This document shows, piece by piece, positions 39,626 to 49,528 of a stretch of 64,000 bases of DNA. Both the position numbers and the translations under genes were made by a program. The notes under the pieces were generated by a model, which made no database searches, was not told where the DNA came from, and saw only the letters and a program-made list of their open reading frames with translations. The stretch is from Symsagittifera roscoffensis (taxonomy: Eukaryota; Xenacoelomorpha; Acoela; Convolutidae). How positions within the stretch are numbered: the first letter of the stretch is position 1; every line of letters starts with the position of its first letter. Location of the stretch: contig NW_026970778.1 in NCBI RefSeq assembly GCF_963678635.1, forward strand, positions 1-64,000. Reading direction: 5' to 3'.

Positions 39626-39652
39626 GTTGGCTTGCAGGACAGTCCTGCCAAC
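39626..39652. other. Strong hairpin in 3' stretch, unit 3
   Basis: This is identical to 16094-16120: stem gcaggac/gtcctgc around one A, extended by gttg/caac across a bulge. Confidence 0.55.
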
Positions 39653-40171
39653 CAACAAGCTAAAATTATCCTACTATGCTCCTTCCCTTCGGAAATCTTG
39701 CTTGTTTATTGTCCTGAATATTAAAACTAAGAAACTTTGTGGTTAGAAAGAACAATGCAACAACCTCCCTCCTCAAGAAGTTACTCAAGTTTTTCATGTC
39801 ATCACAAAGTTATCAGTCTTCCTAAGTGATTAAAAACAATCATGCAGGCTGGAATATTTAAATATACTCTTCCTTCAAGCCTTTCTAAATAAATAATAAG
39901 TGAGTGTCTCTAAAGCCACTTCAACTAAAACCAAAATGCAAATTTATAAATGCAACAATTTCCAAACTCAACTTAAATGTTTCAGTTTTCAATTACAACT
40001 TGGTTGCTTGGTTTCTCACTTGAGTTTTTCACACACATAAAACAATTCTGAGTTTTAACTTTTCTTCATCATCCCTTTGTTCCCTTCTTTTTTTTCGTCG
40101 TTTAGAAGTTCTAAAACTTCTAAATTCTTCTAATTTTCTTTCTTGTTGCCTCTTGTTTTCTCGACCATTCA

Positions 40172-43100
40172 TCAATGCTCCATTTCCTCCTCCTGTGACG
40201 CTGACTCTGCACTCTCGGTCTCCGTGTCTTGTAGCACGTCATTGACTATCCTGACGCTGTTGGAAGCCGTCCTCCAACACTTCTGCTCTTCCACCCTCTG
40301 TTTACAGCAAGGTAGGGGATCCACGTTTGATTCTCTGTTTCTACAGAAGCTGTTGTGGAGACACAACGCCACGTTTCTTTCCAAATCTTCTTTCAGCATC
40401 TCTGCCTTCTCATTTCCACTACGCTCGCTCGTCCTGGAAATTCTTTTCACAGCGGTGGTCACTGCATTCCGATGGGTCACGAAAGCTCGCTTGAAAACTC
40501 CTGCCCCAATGTCCAGCTGATATTCACTGTACACTCTGCCATGTTTCGACATATGCTTTTTCGCATACTCGTACAACCATGCAGTCATGTTAGCTCTGAA
40601 CCATGGCATCAATCGTTTTCTTGCCCATATCTTCTTCACTTCCATCGGAATGTTTAGAACTTTGCACATTGTCTCAAAAAGATCTAAATCTTTTAGACAA
40701 TCTAATTTCTGCAATTGTTCTCTCGTCGGTGCCTCCTGTCTATTATTTTCTCTCACATGAGCTTCCAGCCATCGTATCGCCATCATAACTCCCACTATCA
40801 CTATTGTTATGGGCTGTGATGAATCTGGTAAACCCATGGAGAGCAGCTCTCCAGAGTCCCAGATCAACACCAGATTACTACGCTTGGGATACCACCAGGT
40901 CTGCAGCAAGCAGTGGCAAGGAAACTCGTCATGTGTCAACATGATGCTCCTCCAATTACGTTTTCCCGAAGCTTCCAGCAATGGTTCCACTTCCATCATC
41001 ACTCGGTGGATTTCATCATTCTCATCTACTGCATTGTAATCTGAGACAGTTGATCCTCTCTGTTTCTGTTTTTCGAAGTCACTGAAGTTCCCGCTCACAT
41101 ATCCCATGAACTTCTTTCCTAGTATTGACTCCAACTCCTCTTTGGTTCTTTCTGGGACTGCTGAGAACATCTTACATAGTAACTCGTAAGACTTTTCAGA
41201 CATTCTCGCCAATCTCACGCACTTTGGCACTGAGAAAGCTTGATCCACGATCGTTCTTGTGCTCTTCACGTCCACAGCCACGAAATGTACAGGGTATCTG
41301 CTCTTGCACATTGGAGCCAACGTTGAACCCACCAAATATCGTGCTCCTGATGGTCTACAATAAATTTCGCTGTGTCTGATGTTCATCTCCGTTTCGATTG
41401 CTTCCCTCCATTTTCCTATATACTTCTGCTCAGTCTGCAGAACTCCTGGGAATACTTCTACGCTGATGGCTGTGACCATCTCATGTTTCTGTTCTAGATT
41501 CAATAGTGACTCTAAAGAACCAAACATGCTGTAGAATCCTAGTGCTGTCACTAGATTCACATCGGTTCCTCCATGGCAATCTGCTATCAGTTCCGTTTCC
41601 GTTCTTGCTTTCATCACTACATTTCCAAACAATACCGTCAACTGCTTGTGTTGTTTCTCCAGGGTTTTCACACAGTCTAGACTTCCACAAACGTGACCCT
41701 CTAGTCCACAGACTTCCGCCAGACAGCTACCAGGTTTGACCCAGTCTTCTGGTCCCCAGCCAGGCAACTCCACTCTATCTTCTCCGTTGCTCTTAGAGGC
41801 TGTTGTCATCACATTATATATGATGTTGAGGTCACGCAGGTTACAGTCCACATTCAGTTCCCTCTGTATGTCCTGTGTCGCCCGTAATATTGAGTCAGCG
41901 TTGGGACTAGGACACCACGATGGCTTCATCAATTCCCACACTGCCATCAAGCTCGTTCTCAGTAATTCATCTGAGAATCCCAACCCAAATTCCACTCTCT
42001 TGTCGGATTTTGGTACTGAAGGTGCAGTCACCTCTTCTTCCAAGACCAATCCCAATTTGGCCTGTGGATTGTTAACGCTCTTAGTCGTCACAATTCTGGA
42101 CGTCCAGAATCTTAGTAACACCGCCTGCTCATAATCAAAGAAGCAATCACGTATGTCTTCACTCAGGAAAGGATTGTATGCCATCCCTATAATCCCGGAT
42201 ACATAGCTATATGACTTCTTCTTGATCGGTCCACAGTATTCACTGGATTTCGGCAATGCTCCCATAGATTCTTTAGTGAGCCTCAACTCCTTGTTTGAGA
42301 ATCTCCTGATCTCGTCTATCTTTTTCATGGGTTCCAATTCTTCAGGTTCTTTCATGTTCACCCTCATCGGTTTACTTTGCTGCATATCCAGCATTGCTAG
42401 CAAGAACATGGCTTTCGTTCGCTCATCGCCTTCCTTCAACATTTTAACACAAGTGCTTAATGCAGGTACTGAAATCTGCTCTATCAGGAATCGAATGAAA
42501 CAGAGAGCGTCTCTCCGCTTTGCACACGCTACTGCTGCTCCCTCCTGGACTATCAGATCCTTCAGATTCGTCATAAGGAAAACTTTTTCCTCTTTTGATC
42601 TCTTCCTTTCTTCTGAATCATATTCTTCGCGAGTCAGTCCCATCATGCACCAGGCGAGCCTGAGTTGTAATTCCGTCCTTACGTAAGGTACTGCCACGAG
42701 AGCATGTATTCTTGGCGTAGTCCTCATTTCCTCTTCGAAATACCTCAATACTACTGCTTTCCATGGAAGGCTCACCAACTGCTCGATCGTCTCCGCCTGT
42801 ATGTCAGACGACGCCAAAGTTCCGTACGCCTTCTGCTTGAGGGTGGTGCCTTGCAACATTGTTTCCAGATAACCCTCCATGGCTTTTTCCTCTTCCAGGG
42901 CCATTACATGCCCTCTAGCCGAGTTTCGGTATTCCAACATCTCCATGTATCCACCGGTGGGTTCATCTATCGACACTGTCTCAGACACTGTCAGTCTGTT
43001 GTATTCCACTGGTGTTAGTTGTCCTGCAACACTTCCCTTTCCATGATTCATGGGAGATGGCTTGAAGTCCCTCATTTTACTCTCTCCACATTGACTGAGT

Positions 43101-46100
43101 ATTTCCATTTCTAAAGTCGCTCCAGTCAGAGTGCGGTCACTCCTTTTGGATTTATAACCAGTTGACTTTAACCCCGCCATGAGAATGGGTGGCACCATCG
43201 CTATATCAGTTAATATTCTATCTGTGCCAGACAATTGGTAATCACCTTGCCCCAAATCCATGACTTCCTCAACTCGTTTTCTTTTCGCTGAGTTACCAGC
43301 TTTCATTGATATTTCCGAATCCACTTTCGTCTTTCCAATCCTCTTCGGCATCACTCTGCTGCCTAACTTCATTTTCATCTCATTGATTTTATCAATCACC
43401 ATTTTCGATCGCATCGTTCCTCTCCTGGTCCTTGACAGGTACACCACCTCTCCTTCATTGTTCTGCGGTGTTATCTTGATGGGAGAATTCGCTTCACTCT
43501 CATCAGTGGCTGAGTCGATCAATAACTCACTCAGTCTCCCTTCACACTCATCAAGCTTGTCAAGTACTTCTCTCATCAAGGGTTGATTGAGACCTGTTTT
43601 GAGAATGGACTGGGTCCCATAGCTCTGAATCACAGTCCAGACTTCTTCCATGAACGCCACTCTGTCCAGCTTACATCCCGTCCTACTCTCGTGGTCTCGG
43701 TGATGTACTTCCCATTCTTCTTCGGGTAGCGTTCCCAAGAAAGGTACTCTGGCTGAGGCCTCTATTCTTCTCCTCCGAGGTGATTCCATGAGGATTCTCT
43801 GATCGTTATTTCTTGTATTGCCAGGAGAGCTGCTCTCCGGCAAATTCCGTTTCATCTCCTCAAAGGCTGACGGAGGTTCCAGTGTCGAGATGCCTTCATC
43901 CGCTGGCTCAGTCGTTTCCAACGTGTCTGCATTATTCTCAAGATCACTGAAGATATTGAAATCCAGGCTGGATGTTCCTCCTGTCGATGCCCTGTCGTCT
44001 TCCCCACCAGCTTGATCTTGTCGCATGGGTTCTTCCGTCTGACGGTTTCCACCCCGTCCGTCATCTCCTTCTGACTTGTCCCCATTCGAGTTCGATGGTC
44101 CTTGTTTGTCATCATCAGCTTCTTCCTGGAATCTCGGTATGAGCAATGTACCGGCTGATTTATCTTCCTCCTCTCCATGGACCACTTTAGTTTCTTCGCA
44201 GCCGAAGGGTGCTAGGAAAATTCTCGTCTGCAATATTCCCGCAACTTTCATCTCTTTTCTCACACTAGTCAGGATTACTGAGGCTTCAGGCAATTCAGTC
44301 CTGCCTCTCATCCTCATTGGAGCTGAGCCTAGTCGTCTCCATTCCTCATCAAATCCTTCAGGCTTGGGAGTAGCGGCGTTGCTTATTCGCCTTCTCGTCG
44401 CTTGATCCGTGTACGCAAATCGTGTGTACTGTAACACGGCTACATTTCTCCCCACGAAGTATGGATCCATCGTCGCCGAGAAATTCCCTACTCTCCTTTC
44501 ATTGGTTTCGAATGCTCTCAACCTAGGAGTTTGTACTACGGAGACTGCTCCGAGCAACATCCTTCTTATCAGAGGGAATTCAGGGATTGCTTCGGGTAGC
44601 TTCTTGTAATCGCCCCAGTCCTTCGTCTCTTCTCTCACCTTGTGATACGCTGCTGTGAGACGAGGCACTCTGGTCATTTCGCCATTCGTTTTGTCATAGG
44701 GCCTCAGATTCCAAAGCTTTGGAAACACCTCGATGTGCCCTCTTTCTACTTCTCCCATGCGGTCACAGAAGTGATCATCAAAATTGATGACTGTCATCTC
44801 TGGCTCCGATATTTTCGCAAATAACAGATCTTCACTCATGAGCTCTCGCAATGCGTGCTGCTCACACCAGTTCAGTGTACTACCGTCCACTGCCGATATG
44901 AGGTTCAGGTGCAACACCGACCTCCTATATGCTTCCACTTTAACGTCAGGGAACGCAAAGGTGACTGCTGGTCCATAGATCACTGTCACGAACTCCGTGA
45001 CTCCTCTGATCAGTGCCAAGGGATCGATTCTCATAGCTAAGCTCAAATCTGTTAACAGCGGCATGCCTCCAACATGTCGTCTAACATCTTCCTCTCTTTC
45101 AATTGTCTCGTCTTCTCCGGTTCCAAAGCGATTTTGCTGCAAGAGATACTGGATAAGAGTGTGTCTCAGGTCTCTTATTTTGTTCCACGAGTCTGTAGAT
45201 TTCTTCATATCCAGATTCCTCACTCTCTCTTTCATCTGCTCTGGACAACGTGCCAGTTTCATCAGCCCTCCCAAGTTTCCGTGGGTTATTGCGATCAATG
45301 TCAAAAGTCCATCTAGTCGCAGGTTCTGCATTCCATCCGTAAGCAGTATCACCGGTCCTTTCACGAAATTCTCCGCTCCAAACGTCACAAACAGGGCTAT
45401 TAATTCCACTATCGATACTTTCACTACCGCTTGGAGGAATTCCTTTATCAAGTAGTGCGAGACTTTCGGGTAGACTTTTGCCAAGAAGGACGCGGTCCAT
45501 CCGGCTCCCAACCCTTCTAGCATGCTGTCTGTCCTTTCAAATCCCTCCTGTCCTTTCACTTCCTGGGTCCAGAAGGTTTCCAGAGTAATCTGACACATTC
45601 TGTTCACGAACTCAGCTGTCTTTTCTCCGGCATTTTCCGCCAGGTTCACCTCCTTCAACAAGTAGGCGTACATCTTAGTGATCATTACTGGGCCTTGCTG
45701 AAAAGCATCTGCACCCAATGCCGCTACTCTCGGATTCAGGTGTAGCCACTGGTTTGCTTCCGGCTTGGTTCTCAGCACCATCGCTTCCAGATGAGCTCTC
45801 GTCTCCAGTGAATTCTTTCTTCTCGTGTCTTCACTCGCCACTTCCATTGCTCGGAACCACAAGTCGTTGGACATTGCCGTAATCACTCGATGGTCGTCAT
45901 CTATTCCTGGTTTCAGTTTGAGTTGCCGACTGAAGTTGGACAGTTCCAACCCCAGCACTTCGTCCAACACCAACATGTGTAGCGCGTGGTCCTTGAACCC
46001 TCTCATCGCGTTTGAGATATCTGACCATATTGCAGGCAGTTCAGCCTTAAGTGGCCTCAGGTTCTCCATTTCTATCATGCGATTCGGGGCTGATATGATC

Positions 46101-49100
46101 ACATCATATTTTCCCTCCGAAAGTAAGGCTACCATTGCATACACAAATTTCAGTCCATCCGGGAGATATGCATATCCCGGAGACAACGCAAATACTACTC
46201 TCAACGTCACTTTGTTGAATGTTCCCTCCTTTGTCGCGTCTACCACTTCACCCATTGATTCTAGGATGTCTTTTATCGCGGGCCACACTGCGTTTTCTGC
46301 TGTTGCAGGATCTCTGAGCCTGCTCAGAAAACCTCTACTGTGTAGATGGTCATTGATGCCAGCAAACACAATCATTATCGGGTTCATCTCTGTCTGCCTC
46401 TGTACCCCTATAGCCAATGACACTGATTGCAATAGGTCTAGGTCAACTGCGGCCAGCATTATGACGTCCGGCCAAAACAAAGACTTAGAGGTGTACACGA
46501 ACTCTGAATTCGCTACTACCATGATCTTGGCCTTTCTCATTTCTGCTTTGTCGTAGGCGGCGAAGATGCTCTCATCTTTCTTTATTGCTGTCAATCCGCC
46601 ATATCTCTGGGCATCACCATCTTGGTTCACTTGTTTTGGGTATACTCTCTCCTTCACATGACTAGGTGGTGTCGTCAGTTGCCTGAATATCTTCACGTGT
46701 TGTCCAATTGGCGCTCTCGCCGTCAGGAATCTTCCTGGCCTTTCCTCACGATTCCTCTCCTCATGGTTCAATCTGACATCCTGCAACGGTCTTGCATTCA
46801 CAGGTCCCATTGTGTTATTGGAGGGCAGTCCTTCCAAGTCAGCAAATCTTAAGGCTGTCGTGGAGCTGAAATTTATGCTAGCGGCTATCAACCAGTCTAC
46901 GCCGGTTATTGAGTATAATCTGCTGACGGATAGCGTCGCTCCATTTAGCATCCTCCTTGCATCTTCGATGAAGCTTACTTTCTGCAGGTCCAGCTTCATC
47001 AGTTCTTCTTTGTATATGTGCCAGGGAGACGGCATGGGTCTAGACCATAACAATGAGCCTCTGTTCGGTCTCTCTTCTCGACTGCTACTCGTTGTCTCCG
47101 ATCTAGTGTCTGATCTGGACGTGCCTGCTACTCCTTCGTTTGGTTGGTTGACGGGTCCTATCCTTCTCCTAGGATGAATTGTCCTCCTCGTCGGTGCTTC
47201 TCCCAACCGATCCTGCACGTCAGTTCTTCGACCTGATTCGCTGGAGCTTTGTTGCCGGTAATTTATTGCGGCTGGGACTGTACCCAAACGCGTTTCCAGG
47301 TTAGGAGGCACAAAGGTAGTGATCACCGTATCATTCACCGTTCCCTCTTCCTTCAGTACTCCTGTGTCAGAGAGTTCTGCTTCTAACTCGTCCAACCGTT
47401 CTTGGAAGACTCGATTCAACCAAGCTTGTCCCTCGATTGTGTCAAAGTGGATGCCATCCGAAGTCAGTCTGGCTTGCTCCATGGCTCTCAACTCGTGTTC
47501 AATGTCCATAAGGATCATTCTTCCGGCATTTCGATTTGCTAGGTTTCTTAAGATGTTGTTCCATCTCATGACTCCCTCGTTGTGCCTTCTTCCTGATGCT
47601 GTCAGGTTTCTTGCGTTCATTGGCACCGTGCAAACGGTCAGTACCGCGCAACTGAACTTCTGCCAGAGAGTGGTGAACAAACACACCATCATTGATTCCC
47701 ACTGTGCTTCCTGCTCGTCTGATCCTTTGGAGATATCATTCGTCCCAACTAATATCATCACACTGGGTATCCTCCCGGGATTCATCAGCTCCACCATCCG
47801 GTATAATTGGGCAATTGTCGCGCCTCCAAAGGCCATCACCGTGGTGACCCATGAGGTCCTCAAATTCGTTAGCACTCGGACTAAGCTGTCTCCCAATATC
47901 AGGTGAGATGTCCCGAGTGGTGGTTGCTGCAGGTTCACAGCCGGGCTCCAGGTAGCTCGATTGAAGCAGGCTCTCGGATCTGTCTCCGGAACTCCCGTGA
48001 AATTATACTTTAATTGATTATTCTTCTGCACGTCCATTACACGAGACACTTTCTTCGCTGGCATCTTCCTTACTTTTCTCTCTGTGATCTTCGAACTCCC
48101 CCTGAGTGGCGTCACGTCACTTATCCCTTGTCTGATTATTGTCTGGGAGAGTTGTACTCTGCCCGTATCGTCAATCGTTCCATAGGGTGCAGTCACCCCG
48201 GAACCTGGTGCATTCTTGTTAGCGACCAATCGTCCAGCGGTCTCTATCAGTTTTCTCACTGTCTGTTCTACGACGGGATCACCCAAGGTGTCACTAGGAT
48301 CCGGGATTGTTACTCGGTTCGTCTCTGCTGGAAGCCGTGTCTCCGTTGTTTGACTCATTTCTCGAGGTGTCAAGAGCTCCATCGGGGACTGCCCACGAGG
48401 AATATCCCTTGCAGGTATCACTTTCTCAATGGACGTCGTCAACGCCACCTGCTCCGATCGCTCTTTGTATTCCTGCCTTAAGCGTTCGATCTCTTGACCC
48501 TGCTTTTTGTTGCAGTCTTCAAACAACTTTCTCCACATGTCCCGGTCTTCCTCCATCGCCAGCATGGTCTTCGTCATATCGTCTAACTCCTTCTTCGTAC
48601 TTCTCAACTGATCGTTCATCTCGTCCAGATCTTGTATGGTTTGGTTCGTCTGAACCTTCTGTGTTACTTTCGCCCCTTTTGGTGGCACAGCTACTCTCAG
48701 TGGTGAACCAGACGAGGTCGCCTCGCAGTTCATCTCCCGATGCATTCTCGTCAGCCCAGGTTTGGGCTTAGAGGGCATTGGCATCTCACCTGGTTGGTAA
48801 GTCCTAGAACTTCCCAACCCAGGCTCATTCGCCAAGTCACTCCCTGAGAGAGCCCCGTTTCTCCACCTCATCACTCTCATGTTCGGGCGGTCTAGTACTC
48901 CTCCCTCTCCATATGCTGCCATCAACAGGACTTCCGTGGGGCGGTCCCCACGGTTGTCGTGCCCCAAGATGTTAATCAGGGCGGTCAGCAACATGACCAC
49001 CTCTGGGTCCTCCAGAGCGAAGTCTCGTTCGATCAGCCGACGATAGATCGCATCTACCATCGGTCCTACATATGCCTCTGCCAGGTCCATCAATTCATCC

Positions 49101-49117
49101 AGGTTGAAATTGTCCAT
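40172..49117 (-). CDS. Second ORF, 2981 aa, with SGNH hydrolase domain (unit 3, whole)
   Basis: This single open frame lies downstream of pol, with good start context (agtATGG). Parts in order: N-terminal region; long coiled coil about 155-225; SGNH/GDSL hydrolase about 395-575 with LILGDSL (about 408), FGGAT (about 430), VGTNDIS (about 457) and SDGIHFD (about 552), so all four catalytic blocks are present; a second alpha/beta module about 680-1000 with FAGINDH near 922, resembling a degenerate SGNH block III; a largely helical module about 1010-1600; an acidic, Ser/Gly-rich hinge about 1650-1770; a basic AKRKR patch near 1945 (possible nuclear signal); and a C-terminal module about 2000-2981 ending in an acidic tail. 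No signal peptide, transmembrane anchor or furin site is evident, so I reject an envelope. SGNH enzymes are esterases or lipases, and the LINE CR1 ORF1 carries one. The role here is unknown. Confidence is high for the ORF, high for SGNH and low for the other modules. Confidence 0.93.
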   Translation of the reverse strand: MDNFNLDELMDLAEAYVGPMVDAIYRRLIERDFALEDPEVVMLLTALINILGHDNRGDRPTEVLLMAAYGEGGVLDRPNMRVMRWRNGALSGSDLANEPGLGSSRTYQPGEMPMPSKPKPGLTRMHREMNCEATSSGSPLRVAVPPKGAKVTQKVQTNQTIQDLDEMNDQLRSTKKELDDMTKTMLAMEEDRDMWRKLFEDCNKKQGQEIERLRQEYKERSEQVALTTSIEKVIPARDIPRGQSPMELLTPREMSQTTETRLPAETNRVTIPDPSDTLGDPVVEQTVRKLIETAGRLVANKNAPGSGVTAPYGTIDDTGRVQLSQTIIRQGISDVTPLRGSSKITERKVRKMPAKKVSRVMDVQKNNQLKYNFTGVPETDPRACFNRATWSPAVNLQQPPLGTSHLILGDSLVRVLTNLRTSWVTTVMAFGGATIAQLYRMVELMNPGRIPSVMILVGTNDISKGSDEQEAQWESMMVCLFTTLWQKFSCAVLTVCTVPMNARNLTASGRRHNEGVMRWNNILRNLANRNAGRMILMDIEHELRAMEQARLTSDGIHFDTIEGQAWLNRVFQERLDELEAELSDTGVLKEEGTVNDTVITTFVPPNLETRLGTVPAAINYRQQSSSESGRRTDVQDRLGEAPTRRTIHPRRRIGPVNQPNEGVAGTSRSDTRSETTSSSREERPNRGSLLWSRPMPSPWHIYKEELMKLDLQKVSFIEDARRMLNGATLSVSRLYSITGVDWLIAASINFSSTTALRFADLEGLPSNNTMGPVNARPLQDVRLNHEERNREERPGRFLTARAPIGQHVKIFRQLTTPPSHVKERVYPKQVNQDGDAQRYGGLTAIKKDESIFAAYDKAEMRKAKIMVVANSEFVYTSKSLFWPDVIMLAAVDLDLLQSVSLAIGVQRQTEMNPIMIVFAGINDHLHSRGFLSRLRDPATAENAVWPAIKDILESMGEVVDATKEGTFNKVTLRVVFALSPGYAYLPDGLKFVYAMVALLSEGKYDVIISAPNRMIEMENLRPLKAELPAIWSDISNAMRGFKDHALHMLVLDEVLGLELSNFSRQLKLKPGIDDDHRVITAMSNDLWFRAMEVASEDTRRKNSLETRAHLEAMVLRTKPEANQWLHLNPRVAALGADAFQQGPVMITKMYAYLLKEVNLAENAGEKTAEFVNRMCQITLETFWTQEVKGQEGFERTDSMLEGLGAGWTASFLAKVYPKVSHYLIKEFLQAVVKVSIVELIALFVTFGAENFVKGPVILLTDGMQNLRLDGLLTLIAITHGNLGGLMKLARCPEQMKERVRNLDMKKSTDSWNKIRDLRHTLIQYLLQQNRFGTGEDETIEREEDVRRHVGGMPLLTDLSLAMRIDPLALIRGVTEFVTVIYGPAVTFAFPDVKVEAYRRSVLHLNLISAVDGSTLNWCEQHALRELMSEDLLFAKISEPEMTVINFDDHFCDRMGEVERGHIEVFPKLWNLRPYDKTNGEMTRVPRLTAAYHKVREETKDWGDYKKLPEAIPEFPLIRRMLLGAVSVVQTPRLRAFETNERRVGNFSATMDPYFVGRNVAVLQYTRFAYTDQATRRRISNAATPKPEGFDEEWRRLGSAPMRMRGRTELPEASVILTSVRKEMKVAGILQTRIFLAPFGCEETKVVHGEEEDKSAGTLLIPRFQEEADDDKQGPSNSNGDKSEGDDGRGGNRQTEEPMRQDQAGGEDDRASTGGTSSLDFNIFSDLENNADTLETTEPADEGISTLEPPSAFEEMKRNLPESSSPGNTRNNDQRILMESPRRRRIEASARVPFLGTLPEEEWEVHHRDHESRTGCKLDRVAFMEEVWTVIQSYGTQSILKTGLNQPLMREVLDKLDECEGRLSELLIDSATDESEANSPIKITPQNNEGEVVYLSRTRRGTMRSKMVIDKINEMKMKLGSRVMPKRIGKTKVDSEISMKAGNSAKRKRVEEVMDLGQGDYQLSGTDRILTDIAMVPPILMAGLKSTGYKSKRSDRTLTGATLEMEILSQCGESKMRDFKPSPMNHGKGSVAGQLTPVEYNRLTVSETVSIDEPTGGYMEMLEYRNSARGHVMALEEEKAMEGYLETMLQGTTLKQKAYGTLASSDIQAETIEQLVSLPWKAVVLRYFEEEMRTTPRIHALVAVPYVRTELQLRLAWCMMGLTREEYDSEERKRSKEEKVFLMTNLKDLIVQEGAAVACAKRRDALCFIRFLIEQISVPALSTCVKMLKEGDERTKAMFLLAMLDMQQSKPMRVNMKEPEELEPMKKIDEIRRFSNKELRLTKESMGALPKSSEYCGPIKKKSYSYVSGIIGMAYNPFLSEDIRDCFFDYEQAVLLRFWTSRIVTTKSVNNPQAKLGLVLEEEVTAPSVPKSDKRVEFGLGFSDELLRTSLMAVWELMKPSWCPSPNADSILRATQDIQRELNVDCNLRDLNIIYNVMTTASKSNGEDRVELPGWGPEDWVKPGSCLAEVCGLEGHVCGSLDCVKTLEKQHKQLTVLFGNVVMKARTETELIADCHGGTDVNLVTALGFYSMFGSLESLLNLEQKHEMVTAISVEVFPGVLQTEQKYIGKWREAIETEMNIRHSEIYCRPSGARYLVGSTLAPMCKSRYPVHFVAVDVKSTRTIVDQAFSVPKCVRLARMSEKSYELLCKMFSAVPERTKEELESILGKKFMGYVSGNFSDFEKQKQRGSTVSDYNAVDENDEIHRVMMEVEPLLEASGKRNWRSIMLTHDEFPCHCLLQTWWYPKRSNLVLIWDSGELLSMGLPDSSQPITIVIVGVMMAIRWLEAHVRENNRQEAPTREQLQKLDCLKDLDLFETMCKVLNIPMEVKKIWARKRLMPWFRANMTAWLYEYAKKHMSKHGRVYSEYQLDIGAGVFKRAFVTHRNAVTTAVKRISRTSERSGNEKAEMLKEDLERNVALCLHNSFCRNRESNVDPLPCCKQRVEEQKCWRTASNSVRIVNDVLQDTETESAESASQEEEMEH

Positions 49118-49528
49118 ACTGTTCTTTCCAAGTTTGATTTGATTTCGATTTCAAGTTTTGACTCAAGTGAGCAATTAAATGATCAATCAGGATCTAGAAA
49201 AGAAATCACGAATGTCACACTTGTCAATTTCACCCTAACATACATCGTTAAAATTTTCTTAAAGACAGTTCAGATAAAAAGATATTTATCCTAAAATTTA
49301 TTAAAATCAATTGGTTTCTAAAATTTTGGAATTCGACCTAAGATTGGACAGTCCAAACTTTGGATCTATTCCCAAGATCGTCATTTAGTTGTTCATGGTC
49401 ACTAACCCCTACTTACCCATGATCTTAATAACCTAACACATAACATAACATAACATAACATAACATGACACACATATCACAAATTACATGTAACTCGGTC
49501 TTTGGCCTAACACCCTCTCGCTCATCAC
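49118..49528. other. Gap between gag-pol and second ORF, unit 3, with acceptor-like site
   Basis: This AT-rich gap separates the two ORFs. On the element strand a pyrimidine-rich tttcttttctag ends at about 49194, 77 bases before the second ORF start. It is kept in all three units and would suit a 3' splice site for a spliced second-ORF mRNA, as retroviruses and some Ty3/gypsy elements use for env. No donor was settled on. Confidence 0.55.
49433..49467. repeat. TAACA-type microsatellite, unit 3
   Basis: This short run of acata/taaca pentamers is longer here than at the equivalent spots in unit 1 (about 2333-2347) and unit 2 (about 25863-25877). It is ordinary slippage variation between copies. 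Confidence 0.7.

Larger units (their letters stand above)
38786..40171 (-). other. 3' untranslated stretch, unit 3
   Basis: This non-coding stretch of 1.4 kb carries a set of inverted repeats: ccggattcttgaatccgg at 38903-38920, ccgttgctcgcaacgg near 38982-38997, a 10-base stem at 39001-39028, ccggacagtccgg near 39356 and the strong hairpin at 39626-39652. CCTTCCGGATT-type motifs occur in both orientations. No ORF or host gene is seen. Confidence 0.65.

Noticed and set aside
45825-46556. Plus-strand ORF of 243 aa opposite the second ORF
   Set aside because: It is a shadow of the minus-strand coding frame. It recurs wherever the element does, and its composition is Ser/Leu-rich as expected for an antisense frame. 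The same holds for the plus-strand ORFs opposite gag-pol, for example 2445-3173.
40172-49117. Second ORF as an envelope gene
   Set aside because: Its position suits env, but there is no signal peptide, furin site, fusion peptide or C-terminal membrane anchor, and it carries an SGNH hydrolase domain instead.
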